From an uncultured Myxococcales bacterium (GTDB lineage Bacteria; Myxococcota_A; Polyangia; Polyangiales; Polyangiaceae): a DNA stretch of 64,000 bases. Shown here one piece after another: positions 33,493 through 42,181 of this stretch. The notes below the pieces were generated by a model. The model had not been told where the DNA came from, did not search any database, and was given only the letters and a program-made list of their open reading frames with translations. Within the stretch, counting starts at the first letter, position 1. The number at the start of each line of letters is the position of its first letter. The DNA is taken from positions 1 to 64,000 of the forward strand of contig CALMUT010000066.1 of the NCBI GenBank assembly GCA_937872925.1, read 5' to 3'. A program made the position numbers and the translations under genes.

Positions 33493-35642
33493 GGTTCGGC
33501 GTCATCCACCGGATCATGACCGACGCGCTGGCCGTGCTCGGCCTGCTCGCGCTGACCACCAGCGGGGAACTGAACCGCTGGATCAGCGGCGCCATCTTGA
33601 TCGGCATGGTCGTCGCGCTGTTCATCCCCGAGCGCTACCAAGATCACGGCTTCATGCGCCGGCTGGGCTTCACCGCCCCCTTGCTGCTTCTCACGGTACA
33701 GACCACCCGGCTTTTCCTCGGCGGGTCCATCCTCTCCATCGCTGTTGAGTTCGCAGCGGCCCTCCAAGTCGTGCGCCTCGCGACCCGCCGGGGCGCGGCC
33801 CACGACCAGCAGGTCATCGTGCTGGCGCTCCTCCATCTGATCGCGGGTACGGTTCTCGGCGGAGGCCTCGCCTACGGCATGTGTTTCCTCGGCTTCTTGG
33901 TAGTCGCCCCAGGAGCGCTGGTCCTGAGCCATCTGCGCCGCGAGGTTGAAGGCAACTATCGGCAAGGCGCCCGGGATCGCACGGGGCTTCCCGTGGACGT
34001 TCCACGCATCCTGCGCAGCCGTCGGGTGATCGGCAAGAACTTCCTGGTCGCTACCTGTCTGCTCTCCATCCCAATCTTCCTCTTCACAGCCATGCTCTTC
34101 GTGCTCTTCCCACGCGTGGGCTTGAGTCTGCTGCTGCTCAACCATTCGCGGCCAGAACGCATGATCGGCTTTTCGGATCGGGTCGATCTGGGAGGCGTGG
34201 GTAAGCTGCGCTCGGATCCGACCATCGCCATGCGCGTGGACATCCCAGACTTGCCGGCCGAACCACCGCCGCGGCTCGCCCTGTACCTGCGGGGCACTGC
34301 CTTCGATCAATACGACGGGCGCGCCTGGTCGCGTTCCAAAAAGCTGCGCATCGCTGCGGACTCTCATGGCTCCAACGTACGTATCCGGCGATTTCCCAAC
34401 CCGGCTGCGGATCGCACGATCATCATCGATCTGGAGCCGATTGAACCGCCCGTGTTGTTCCTGCCGCCGGATGCGGTGGCGTTGAAGCTGATGCCGCGCG
34501 GAACCCCGCTGTTGGGCGGCGGCCCCACGGTGCTGCGGGGGCCCGAAGACGAACTCAAATACGCCAGCCTGGACGACCGCGGCCTGCGCTACGAAGTCTT
34601 CCTAGCCGGCAAGGACGAAGCACCGCCTCCCCGCCTGTCTGCGGACGACCGCGATCGTTATTTGCGTCTGCCCGCCGACGTGACCCCGCGCATCCGCCAA
34701 CTCGCCCGCAGCTGGACCGGCGGAGCCAAGACGGACTTCGAAACCGCGAAGCGACTCGAAGAACGCCTGCGCACGGACTACAAATACGACCTGGAATCGC
34801 CGTCTGGCGCCACGGACAACCCCCTGGACCACTTTCTCTTCGACAGCAAACGCGGGCACTGCGAGTTCTACAGCACAGCGATGGCGGTCATGCTGCGCTC
34901 CGTGGGGATCCCGACACGCAACGTCACCGGGTTCATCGGCGGCACCTACAATCGTTTCGGTGGCTTCTATGCCGTCCGCCAAGGCGACGCCCACTCCTGG
35001 GTTGAGGTGTATATCGAGCGCCGTGGCTGGACGCGCTTCGATCCGACGCCCCCCTCAGATGCCGCGCCTCGAAGTGAGATCTCCGGCGTGCTGGCGTTCA
35101 TGCGCGACTTAGTCGAAGCAAGCGCACAGCGCTGGAATCGCCACGTCGTGGGTTACGACTTCAAGCAGCAGGTGTCGCTGTTCCGCAACGTGAAGAACCG
35201 CTATGCGACCCTGAAATCTCGCAGTGACGTGCTGAGCGCGCTTTCGCCGCAGCGCGCGGCGATCCTGCTGATCGGGCTGGCCTTGGTCATTGGCGGCGTG
35301 GTGTGGATCCGGCGCAATCGCAAGAAGGACCCGGGCAAGGGGGCACCTACGGAACAAACCGAGCGCGACGCGCGACGCGCGGCAGAACTGTACCGCGCCC
35401 TGGAAAGCGTCATGCTCCGGCTCGGCGTGCCCCGCGTGCCGAGCACTCCGCCGCTAGCGCATGCCCGGGCATTGGATGAAATGGGGCATCCCGCCGCTGA
35501 CACCATTGTGTCGCTGACGCAGATGTACATCGATGCGCGCTTTGGCGGGAAGCCCTTGACGGAAGAACAGCGCACCCGGTTCCTTGACCAAACCCGCGAG
35601 CTCAAGCGCAGCGGTCGGGTAGTCGAAGCCAAAGCCGCCTAG
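33489..35642 (+). CDS. Transglutaminase-like membrane protein (TgpA type)
   Basis: 717 residues from ATG 33489. About six N-terminal membrane helices (DUF3488-type) are followed by a periplasmic transglutaminase-like domain with the Cys-His-Asp triad: Cys in KRGHCEFYSTAM, His in GDAHSWVEVY and Asp in RFDPTPP. Another membrane helix (AAILLIGLALVIGGVVWIRR) and a cytoplasmic helical tail of DUF4129-like character complete it. Domain order equals the TgpA family, which is essential in Pseudomonas. It is third gene of the MoxR/DUF58 operon, which is thought to act at the envelope. Confidence 0.93.
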   Translation: MRFGVIHRIMTDALAVLGLLALTTSGELNRWISGAILIGMVVALFIPERYQDHGFMRRLGFTAPLLLLTVQTTRLFLGGSILSIAVEFAAALQVVRLATRRGAAHDQQVIVLALLHLIAGTVLGGGLAYGMCFLGFLVVAPGALVLSHLRREVEGNYRQGARDRTGLPVDVPRILRSRRVIGKNFLVATCLLSIPIFLFTAMLFVLFPRVGLSLLLLNHSRPERMIGFSDRVDLGGVGKLRSDPTIAMRVDIPDLPAEPPPRLALYLRGTAFDQYDGRAWSRSKKLRIAADSHGSNVRIRRFPNPAADRTIIIDLEPIEPPVLFLPPDAVALKLMPRGTPLLGGGPTVLRGPEDELKYASLDDRGLRYEVFLAGKDEAPPPRLSADDRDRYLRLPADVTPRIRQLARSWTGGAKTDFETAKRLEERLRTDYKYDLESPSGATDNPLDHFLFDSKRGHCEFYSTAMAVMLRSVGIPTRNVTGFIGGTYNRFGGFYAVRQGDAHSWVEVYIERRGWTRFDPTPPSDAAPRSEISGVLAFMRDLVEASAQRWNRHVVGYDFKQQVSLFRNVKNRYATLKSRSDVLSALSPQRAAILLIGLALVIGGVVWIRRNRKKDPGKGAPTEQTERDARRAAELYRALESVMLRLGVPRVPSTPPLAHARALDEMGHPAADTIVSLTQMYIDARFGGKPLTEEQRTRFLDQTRELKRSGRVVEAKAA

Positions 35643-35677
35643 CGGGGCCACGAGGCACGACCCGAACGTGGTGGGGC

Positions 35678-36127
35678 TCAGCTCGGGCGGCGCAGCTGCA
35701 CACGGGGAAGGCCGCCGAGGGCCGGCGCCGAGCCAACGGCTGCGCCGAGTCCCGGCCGGGCGGTGCGGGCGTCAAACTCGAGATCCGGAGCGCCGCGCTC
35801 CACCCAGGCGACGATGTCCGCGGCATCCAGGTCTTCGCCGAGCTGCACCAGACGCACCGGGATCCCCTTGCGTAGCTCCTCCCGGGTGACCGAGCGTTGG
35901 AACGAACTGAGAGGCCGCTTGCCATTGGCCGGCGCACCACCGGCGACCCCGCCGGCTGCGTAGGACTGCACGACCAGCCTGAGCTCGCCATCATGATCGT
36001 CCAAGGGCTCCTCCAGCGACACCTCCGCCTGCAGGCTCGCCAAGGCACCCAGCCCGAGGGAGGTGGCCGCGACCAAGCTAAGCCACCCGCCGGCTTTGGG
36101 ATGCTTGGTATGAGGACCCGTGGACAT
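35678..36127 (-). CDS. Hypothetical single-pass membrane protein
   Basis: 149 residues from ATG 36127. One membrane helix near the N-terminus (LSLVAATSLGLGALASL) is followed by a periplasmic-side segment EVSLEEPLDDHDGELRLVVQ; the rest is soluble with no family I can assign. The arrangement resembles a short anchored accessory protein. It lies 150 bp downstream of the metalloprotease gene on the same strand and converges with the transglutaminase gene. Confidence 0.7.
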   Translation of the reverse strand: MSTGPHTKHPKAGGWLSLVAATSLGLGALASLQAEVSLEEPLDDHDGELRLVVQSYAAGGVAGGAPANGKRPLSSFQRSVTREELRKGIPVRLVQLGEDLDAADIVAWVERGAPDLEFDARTARPGLGAAVGSAPALGGLPRVQLRRPS

Positions 36128-36277
36128 GCAGACTGGATAAGCACGCCTCGTGCCACTGCAATATCCGCGGACGAATTGAATGCTTTTCGAGCAGATCAGA
36201 CGGTTCTTTGGCGCATGCCGCGTTCGCCCGGAGCGTCATCGCCCTGGCGCTTTTCGCCGGGCGCCATGGCGAATGTG

Positions 36278-37645
36278 TCAACGTTTCGACGCGACCGTGG
36301 TTGCCCACACCTGCGCAGCTGAGCAGCGAGCGGCCGACGTCGCAGAGCCTCCGTCGCGTCGAAACGGGCCCGCGGTGATCGCCAGGTCGCGGCCCTTGCG
36401 CACGAGGACGAACGGTCCGGCGTCTTTGCGCTCCCGGCAGACCGCGTTGCCCTTGAGCGCCTTGGTCGCTTCTTCGACAGACACGTAGCTCTTGCCCTTG
36501 CGCTCCAGAATGCCGCGGGCGAACGCCGTGGCTGCTTGCTTGGCAGACGCTTCGTCGTCGTATCGAAGGTGCCAAGCCACGGCGACGTGCGCTCCATCCC
36601 CGAATACCGCGGCGCGATCCCCACCCCAACCCGCTGCCGCCTCGACCGCGCTCTTTTGAGGCATCCAATCTTCAAACAAGAGCCGCACGGTCTGCTCCCC
36701 CAGAACGTCGCGATACAGGATCGTCTTGGGCCCTCCGGGAAAGGGCGGCGGTACGGGAATGGTGTCTCCGACTTCGCCGGCAACGTACTTCTCTGGATGC
36801 AGCACTTGCTCCGTGGTGCTGGGCGGCTTGGCCCAGACCTCGTCCACCGCGCTCCAGCCCCCACGACGACGGGCCCAGTGCACCAGTTTCAGTCCATCGA
36901 CGTAGGGTGCCACCACGGAGCGTTTCACGAGCATCGGGATGTCGCTGGTGGACGGCGATAGCTCCACGCTGCCCTGGACCTCGAGGGCGATCAAATCGTC
37001 TTGCATGTCGATGGCGGTCATGCCGCGCGGCGCGAGCATATGGTCGAGCATCGCACTGGTGGCGTCGCCTTCGGCCAGGGCGTGGTAGGCGGCGACGGCG
37101 TCACCCCGGTCTTCTTCAAACTTCACCTTGGCACCGAGATCCCAGTGCTGATCTTGCAGCGCATGCACCAGTTCATGCGCCAGCGTCGCTTCCCGCTCTG
37201 CTCCCACCAAGTCCTCGAGCAGGTACATGGTCTTGTCCCGGGGCTCGTAAAATCCAGCGAGCTGGGACTTCATCAAAGCCAGCAGGGCCACCTCGAAATC
37301 GAAGCTGGCCGGCGCAGCTCCCAACGCGAAGAGAAGTTCGTTCTGCGCGCGCACCACTCGCTCAGGGATCTCCCGACGGATCTGGGCGCGCACGTGCTCC
37401 AGCATCTTCTCCCGAGAGATCGTCTTGCCGCGCACCGGCCCCTTCGCCGAAAGCTGACGCCGACGCGAAACATGGGACAGGGCGGACTGCACCACGGAGT
37501 CCGCCGTCAGGTTCGGCCCCCCACGCGCAGGAGTCTCTACGGGCTCGGGCGCTGGCGGCGCGAATGTGGGCTCCGGCTCGGGGGGTGGCGCGGCTGCGCA
37601 GGCCAGAGCAGCCAGCCCGACGCTCCAGATGCCGCGAAGCTTCAC
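36278..37645 (-). CDS. Lipoprotein zinc metallopeptidase (HELVH)
   Basis: 455 residues from GTG 37645, overlapping the rpe stop as GTGA. It has a lipoprotein signal (lipobox ALAC, Cys16) and a Pro-rich linker. The zinc-binding HExxH site is visible as [17 protein letters not shown], with a downstream Glu in [17 protein letters not shown] as a candidate third ligand (gluzincin-like). The remainder is about 300 residues without a known domain. It is periplasmic or outer-membrane anchored; the substrate is unknown. Co-transcription with rpe is indicated by the overlap but not functionally explained. Confidence 0.8.
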   Translation of the reverse strand: MKLRGIWSVGLAALACAAAPPPEPEPTFAPPAPEPVETPARGGPNLTADSVVQSALSHVSRRRQLSAKGPVRGKTISREKMLEHVRAQIRREIPERVVRAQNELLFALGAAPASFDFEVALLALMKSQLAGFYEPRDKTMYLLEDLVGAEREATLAHELVHALQDQHWDLGAKVKFEEDRGDAVAAYHALAEGDATSAMLDHMLAPRGMTAIDMQDDLIALEVQGSVELSPSTSDIPMLVKRSVVAPYVDGLKLVHWARRRGGWSAVDEVWAKPPSTTEQVLHPEKYVAGEVGDTIPVPPPFPGGPKTILYRDVLGEQTVRLLFEDWMPQKSAVEAAAGWGGDRAAVFGDGAHVAVAWHLRYDDEASAKQAATAFARGILERKGKSYVSVEEATKALKGNAVCRERKDAGPFVLVRKGRDLAITAGPFRRDGGSATSAARCSAAQVWATTVASKR

Positions 37646-38307
37646 ACCTTCCCCGCAGCCGCGCGGATTTTCGCGATGGCGTCGGCGCGATCGCGAGCAC
37701 CAAACACGGCCGAGCCCGCAACTAGCACATCCGCGCCCGCCTCCACCACGCCCGGAGCTGTTTCCGGCGTGACCCCGCCGTCTACTTCGATGTGCACGTC
37801 GAGTCCCAGCGCGTCGACTCGCTCTCGCAAAGCGCGGACCTTCGGTAGCACCGAGCTCAAGAACTTCTGCCCGCCAAAACCCGGATTGACGCTCATCACC
37901 AGGATCAGATCGACGTCCCCAAGCACGTATTCAATGGAGCGCTCGTCCGTATGCGGATTGAGCACCACGCCGGCTTTCTTGCCCAGGCCACGGATCGCGG
38001 AAAGTGTGCGCTGCAAATGTGGACTGGCTTCGACATGCACACTGATGACGTCAGCGCCGGCGCGGGCGAAGGACTCCACGTAGCGCTCGGGCTCGACGAT
38101 CATCAAATGCACATCCAAGGGCAGCTTGGTGGCGCGCCGCACGGCCTCGACCACGATGGGCCCCAGGGTGATGTTCGGCACGAAGCGTCCGTCCATCACG
38201 TCCAAATGGATCCAGTCTGCACCGCCGCGCTCCACGTCGGCCACTTCATCTGCCAGACGACCCAGATCCGCACTGAGAATGGAAGGGGCGATCTTCAGCG
38301 CATTCAT
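37642..38307 (-). CDS. rpe: Ribulose-phosphate 3-epimerase
   Basis: 221 residues from ATG 38307, normal length. It interconverts ribulose 5-phosphate and xylulose 5-phosphate in the pentose phosphate and Calvin pathways. The TIM barrel motifs are clear: [28 protein letters not shown] (metal-binding His and Asp), [24 protein letters not shown], and [13 protein letters not shown]. It is first gene of an operon with the metalloprotease. The 131-bp divergent gap to the GNAT gene at 38439 would hold both promoters. Confidence 0.95.
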   Translation of the reverse strand: MNALKIAPSILSADLGRLADEVADVERGGADWIHLDVMDGRFVPNITLGPIVVEAVRRATKLPLDVHLMIVEPERYVESFARAGADVISVHVEASPHLQRTLSAIRGLGKKAGVVLNPHTDERSIEYVLGDVDLILVMSVNPGFGGQKFLSSVLPKVRALRERVDALGLDVHIEVDGGVTPETAPGVVEAGADVLVAGSAVFGARDRADAIAKIRAAAGKV

Positions 38308-38438
38308 GAGGGACTTCGCTTACACGAGCGTGCGCCCGGGTGCCACCGATGCGGACGGAAGGGGGAAACTGCGCTGGGTGGCGCTTGTCCTTGCCTAGAA
38401 GCCGGAAGACCAGGCTATGCTGAGGCTTCGCGCGGCCC

Positions 38439-38879
38439 ATGATCACCCGTCCCCTCGGCAAGCAGGATTACGACCACATCGTGCAGGTCATCGACCGCTG
38501 GTGGGGTGGGCCAACCAGCGCCCTTGCGCATCCGATGTTCTTTTACGAACTGGGAGCGCTGAGCCGGGTGGTCGAACACGATGGCATCTTGGTCGGCTTT
38601 CTGTTCGGCTTCATCACCCCGGGCCCTCCGAAGACTGGCTATGTGCACCTGGTCGGCATCCACCCTGACTACCGGCGCCGCGGCGTGGGCAAGGTGCTTT
38701 ACCAGAGCTTCGAAGAAGACTGCCGCGCTCAAAACTGCGCGCGCCTCAAAGCCATCACCACGACGGGCAACGAAGGCTCCATCGCTTTTCACAAGGCCAC
38801 ATCCTGGACGGTTTCCGTCGTGGATGACTACGCCGGTCCCGCCCGCCCCCGAGTCGTCTTCCACAAGACGCTGGCGTAG
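38439..38879 (+). CDS. GNAT-family N-acetyltransferase
   Basis: 146 residues from ATG 38439, of ordinary GNAT length. It carries the acetyl-CoA binding motif A as VHLVGIHPDYRRRGVGKVLYQ-type sequence (R-R-G-V-G pyrophosphate loop) and a typical C-terminal ITTTGNEGSIAFHKAT segment. It transfers acetyl from acetyl-CoA to an amine; the substrate is unknown. It appears monocistronic. The first third (YDHIVQVIDRWWGGP) is characteristic of a subset found in many Gram-negative genomes. Confidence 0.9.
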   Translation: MITRPLGKQDYDHIVQVIDRWWGGPTSALAHPMFFYELGALSRVVEHDGILVGFLFGFITPGPPKTGYVHLVGIHPDYRRRGVGKVLYQSFEEDCRAQNCARLKAITTTGNEGSIAFHKATSWTVSVVDDYAGPARPRVVFHKTLA

Positions 38880-39039
38880 TCCTAGGACTGCGTTGGGGTT
38901 GTTTGGGTCGAGGCGTGTTGCTTCGCTGGGTAACTAATCCCACGCGTTTGCAGCGTTTGCGCAGACCACGGCCCCAGATTTGCTCCCGCATGCAGCGAGC
39001 GATAAGGTTCCGGTGCAAGGTGCGGTCCGGAGGCGCGCC

Positions 39040-39885
39040 ATGAGAATCCCTTACTTCATCCTGGCTTTCGCCATTTTTGGCTGCGCGCAATCCGAGTCCG
39101 TCCCTCCCGGGGGCGGCGGCGGGGGCGGCTTTGACGGAGGCTCGGACGCTTCCGGAGGCTCCGGCGGTCTGACCGACTCCGGTTTGGGCGGTGGCGGCAG
39201 CGGCGGCGTGGATGCCGCAACAGGCGGCGGGGCGGGTTCCGGTGGCAGCGGGGCCGGGCCCTGCACAGCGCCGGTCAGCGGCACTTGTGACACCTTTCCC
39301 CAGTGCGGCTGCAACAGCGGAGAACGCTGCGACGTCGTCAACACCGCGGGGGAAACGGGCTGCGTCGCGGACGGAACCGTGGACCCGTTTCGGGCATGCG
39401 CGGCCGGCAAGTTCTGCAAGGCCGGCAGCGGCTGTGTGGGTAACGTCTGCAAACCCTTCTGCGAGACGAAAGCGGATTGCGGCGCTGGCAAATGCATTCA
39501 GGTGCTCAGCGACCCGGGTGGACAAGGCACGCCCATTCCTGGCTTCAAGGTGTGTACAGCGGGATGCTCGTTGGTAGATCCCGTCGCCATTTGCGGACTG
39601 CAAGCGGGCTGCTACCCAGACACGGGCTCCCCCGCGGGCACGGACTGCGCGAGTGCGGGCGTTGGACAAGGCGTCGGCACCTGCACCGGCGCCGGGGCCG
39701 CGAACCCCACTGCTTGCGCGCCGGGCTTCGGCTGCGTTGCGGGCGCGACCGCTGGCACCTGGGACTGCCGAAAGTGGTGCCGAGTGGGCTTCGCGACAGA
39801 CTGTCCCGGTGGCGCCACCTGCAGCGGATTTGCACCGCCGAACACGCTGTTTGTCGATGGATTCGAACACGGAGTCTGTCCGTGA
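39040..39885 (+). CDS. Cys-rich lipoprotein with Gly-rich linker
   Basis: 281 residues from ATG 39040, with CCGGAGG upstream and lipobox IFGC (Cys15). A Gly/Ser/Asp-rich linker of about 60 residues (GGGGGGGFDGGSDASGGSGG) is followed by a domain with about 22 cysteines spaced as in small disulfide-rich modules (CDTFPQCGCNSGERCDVV, KFCKAGSGCVGNVCKPFC, ETKADCGAGKC). Such proteins are common and unassigned in polyangial surface proteomes. It is translationally coupled to the cyclic-nucleotide-binding protein, whose GTG overlaps its TGA. Confidence 0.85.
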   Translation: MRIPYFILAFAIFGCAQSESVPPGGGGGGGFDGGSDASGGSGGLTDSGLGGGGSGGVDAATGGGAGSGGSGAGPCTAPVSGTCDTFPQCGCNSGERCDVVNTAGETGCVADGTVDPFRACAAGKFCKAGSGCVGNVCKPFCETKADCGAGKCIQVLSDPGGQGTPIPGFKVCTAGCSLVDPVAICGLQAGCYPDTGSPAGTDCASAGVGQGVGTCTGAGAANPTACAPGFGCVAGATAGTWDCRKWCRVGFATDCPGGATCSGFAPPNTLFVDGFEHGVCP

Positions 39886-40391
39886 CGGGTCTTTCCGCCA
39901 AGGTCGACGCGAGCGAGCTGCGCGCCATCGGTTTGTTCGGCGCACTGAGCGATGAAGTGCTCGCGCACCTGGCAGGCAGCTTGACCGTCAGCACGCCGGA
40001 CGCAGGCACCATGGTGTTCCGGGAGGGCGAAAGCGCTCGGGAGATGTACGTGCTGATCAACGGCGAGATGGAGGTGCTCAAACGCAGCCACGAAGGCGTG
40101 GACGCCCGCGTCGCGCTGCTCGGCCCCGGCGACTGGTTCGGCGAAATGAGCATCTTGGACGTGCAGCCACGTTCGGCAACCGTGCGCGCCTTGGCGCCGT
40201 CGCGGTTGTTGCGGCTGAGTGCGTCGGACCTGGACGCGCTGTATCGCTACGACATCAAGTCCTACGCGATCATCGTATTGAATCTCGCCCGCGAACTCTC
40301 CCGGCGCCTGCGAGTTGCGGACGGGATCCTCGCGGACTTCATCGCCAACGTCTTCGACAGCTACGTGATGCGGCGCCGCGAGCGCACCTGA
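39882..40391 (+). CDS. Cyclic nucleotide-binding domain protein
   Basis: 169 residues from GTG 39882 (GTGA overlap with the preceding stop). It is a single cNMP-binding domain with the phosphate-binding cassette GEMSILDVQPRSATVRAL containing the canonical Glu and Arg and the upstream FREGESAREMYVLINGEMEV. No DNA-binding domain follows; the C-terminal 45 residues are helical (AIIVLNLARELSRRLRVADG). Therefore it is likely a cytosolic sensor or adapter rather than a Crp-type activator. Pairing with a lipoprotein gene by 4-base overlap is unusual. Confidence 0.88.
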   Translation: MTGLSAKVDASELRAIGLFGALSDEVLAHLAGSLTVSTPDAGTMVFREGESAREMYVLINGEMEVLKRSHEGVDARVALLGPGDWFGEMSILDVQPRSATVRALAPSRLLRLSASDLDALYRYDIKSYAIIVLNLARELSRRLRVADGILADFIANVFDSYVMRRRERT

Positions 40392-40397
40392 CAACTC

Positions 40398-40802
40398 TCA
40401 GTCACTGCCGACAAGCGCATCTGACGTCGCGTCGCCGCCGTCAGGATCGCCGGCCTCGGTGTCCGCGTCGCCGGCCTCGGTGTCCGCGTCGCCGGCCTCG
40501 GTGTCCGCGTCGCCGGCCTCGGTGTCCGCGTCGCTGTTGACCTCGCCGTCCCCTGCGTCGGGGCTGGGCGGAGTACCGCCCGCACCGCCGGCCCCACTTG
40601 CACCACCCGTGCTGCCGCCGGAACCGGCATAGCCCGAATCCAGGGCTAGATTACCGCCGCTGCCGCCCGTCCCTGCGCTAGCGCCCACGCCACCGCCACC
40701 CTTGTCGTCCGCGGGGACCTCGGGCTGCGGGTTGAGCACGCAGGAGCCCAGCGAAAGCGCGAACGCAAACGCCATGGTCCAAGCCCGCCTGCGCCCACTC
40801 AT
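40398..40802 (-). CDS. LNPQPEVP-type lipoprotein with DADTEAG repeats
   Basis: 134 residues from ATG 40802. Lipobox LGSC (Cys21) is directly followed by VLNPQPEVP, the same motif as in the neighbouring gene at 41280. A Gly/Ser/Ala-rich stretch is followed by four 7-residue DADTEAG units. The mature protein is almost wholly low-complexity, so it is probably a short surface-anchored linker-like lipoprotein. No known domain. Same strand as the second lipoprotein 109 bp upstream. Confidence 0.75.
   Translation of the reverse strand: MSGRRRAWTMAFAFALSLGSCVLNPQPEVPADDKGGGGVGASAGTGGSGGNLALDSGYAGSGGSTGGASGAGGAGGTPPSPDAGDGEVNSDADTEAGDADTEAGDADTEAGDADTEAGDPDGGDATSDALVGSD
40448..40531 (-). repeat. 21-bp tandem repeat encoding DADTEAG
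   Basis: Four identical 21-bp units, written on the plus strand as CGCCGGCCTCGGTGTCCGCG plus T, occupy 40448-40531 in frame with the lipoprotein gene. Identity between the copies suggests recent slippage or expansion. Confidence 0.9.
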
Positions 40803-40911
40803 GACGCTCTCAGCGTTGCACAGATCGCGCCAAGCTCAGGGACGAAGATCACCGGATCCGTGCCGCTGCATTGGCACAGGCTGGCACAGGCGGGCGATCC
40901 CGGCGCCAGCC

Positions 40912-41280
40912 TCAATCCGTGCTCGCTTCCAGGATCCCGCCGTCGGCCGCGCCGTCTTCACCGGCGTCGTCGCCCGCCTCGGTGCTGCCGTCACCCGCCT
41001 CCGTACTGCCGTCAGCAGGCCCAGCGTCGCCGCCATCATCGCCAGCACCCCCGTCTAAGAAAGACCCGCCGAAGCCGGCACTGCCCGCGGAACCCGCAGA
41101 TCCACCGCTGGAAACCGCCCCTCCGCCGCCACCGCCGTCCAAGCCGGTCCCGAAACCCCCACTGCCGCCGACGCCGGAATCCGCACCCTGCAAGCTCGGC
41201 ACTTCAGGTTGTGGATTGAGATCGCACGCCCCAACGGCAATGCCCAATCCGAGAAACAGCCACGATAGTCGTCGAAGCAC
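40912..41280 (-). CDS. Second LNPQPEVP-type lipoprotein
   Basis: 122 residues from GTG 41280. Lipobox VGAC (Cys19) is followed directly by DLNPQPEVP, as in the gene at 40802. The rest is Gly/Ser-rich with acidic DGSTEAGD-like repeats (GSTEAGDGSTEAGDDAGEDG). It is a paralog of the neighbour by its N-terminal motif and its architecture, not by its tail. Function unknown. Confidence 0.72.
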   Translation of the reverse strand: MLRRLSWLFLGLGIAVGACDLNPQPEVPSLQGADSGVGGSGGFGTGLDGGGGGGAVSSGGSAGSAGSAGFGGSFLDGGAGDDGGDAGPADGSTEAGDGSTEAGDDAGEDGAADGGILEASTD

Positions 41281-41353
41281 GGTGACTCCCTAAAGCAAGG
41301 ACCCTACCAAGTATCCCACTGCGCCGTGCCCGCCGCCAGCGCCGCGTTCCCGC

Positions 41354-42181
41354 CTAGCTGGACGCATCTTTGGCGCGGCGTGCGGCCTCCAGCAATGCGT
41401 GAATGACGTCCATATCCGGCGGGTCGGCCCGCAGCGCCCGGGCCAGCCGCGCTAGCTCCGCACTGAGCGCTTCCGCCTGCTCTGCGACCAGGTCGGCGTT
41501 GGTTAGAAACACGTCGGACCACATGCTGCGCGCGCCACCGGCCCCGCGCGTCATGCGTTCGAAAGCGGGTCCGGCTGCTGCAGCGTCATCACCTGGCTGG
41601 GCGGCGACTCGCAGCGCGCTGGCCAGCAATTGCGGCAGGTGGCTGGTCAGCGCCACGGCCCGGTCGTGTGCTGCGGCGCTCATCTCGTGCACGGCACCGC
41701 CCAGCCCCGCGATCAGCGTCCGCACCCGCATGAGCGCACCCGGCTCCACCTGTTCAGGGCAGAGCAGCCAGGACGCATTCGCAAAGAGATCTGCGCGCGC
41801 GTGCACAAACCCGTTGCGGGGGGCGCCGGTCATCGGGTGCCCGGGAACGAAACGACCGGCCCGCCCGTGGCCCCTCGCCGCCGCCGCCACCTGGCGTTTC
41901 GTAGACGCGACGTCGGTCACGACGCTGCCGGTGTCGAGAGCCGGCCCCAGCAACGCAAGCACTGAAACAACGGGCACCGCGAGCACGATCAGATCGCACT
42001 CGGGCATGCGCGAGAGATCGGACTCGCTGCCGATGCTCACGAAGTCATCAAGCAGATCATCGGGCCAGTCCCCTTTGCGGAGATCCGCACCGATCACTTC
42101 ACAGCCGACAAAGAATTTCCGCACGCCGAGCGCAATCGAACCGCCGATCAGGCCGAGGCCGACCACGCCGACACGCTTCAT
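41354..42181 (-). CDS. tyrA: Prephenate dehydrogenase (TyrA)
   Basis: 275 residues from ATG 42181, overlapping the preceding stop as ATGA. It is an NAD(P)-dependent enzyme converting prephenate to 4-hydroxyphenylpyruvate, or arogenate to tyrosine. The Rossmann GLGLIGGS is at residues 8-15, followed by the TyrA catalytic-type motif RFVPGHPMTGAP, VVTDVASTKR, and AHDRAVALTSHLPQLLASAL with the conserved His. Length is typical of monofunctional enzymes with no ACT domain at the C-terminus. It is coupled with the DAHP-synthase-like gene, suggesting a regulatory link in aromatic amino acid synthesis. Confidence 0.93.
   Translation of the reverse strand: MKRVGVVGLGLIGGSIALGVRKFFVGCEVIGADLRKGDWPDDLLDDFVSIGSESDLSRMPECDLIVLAVPVVSVLALLGPALDTGSVVTDVASTKRQVAAAARGHGRAGRFVPGHPMTGAPRNGFVHARADLFANASWLLCPEQVEPGALMRVRTLIAGLGGAVHEMSAAAHDRAVALTSHLPQLLASALRVAAQPGDDAAAAGPAFERMTRGAGGARSMWSDVFLTNADLVAEQAEALSAELARLARALRADPPDMDVIHALLEAARRAKDASS

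Noticed and set aside
33117-34367. 416-residue minus-strand frame across the DUF58/transglutaminase genes
   Set aside because: It spans the junction of two well supported plus-strand genes and shows no domain, only Glu/Gln-rich sequence that mirrors GC-rich codon positions.
40448-40531. Possible CRISPR-like array (regular 21-bp repeats)
   Set aside because: Units are contiguous without spacers, in frame with a lipoprotein gene and encode DADTEAG, so it is a coding tandem repeat.
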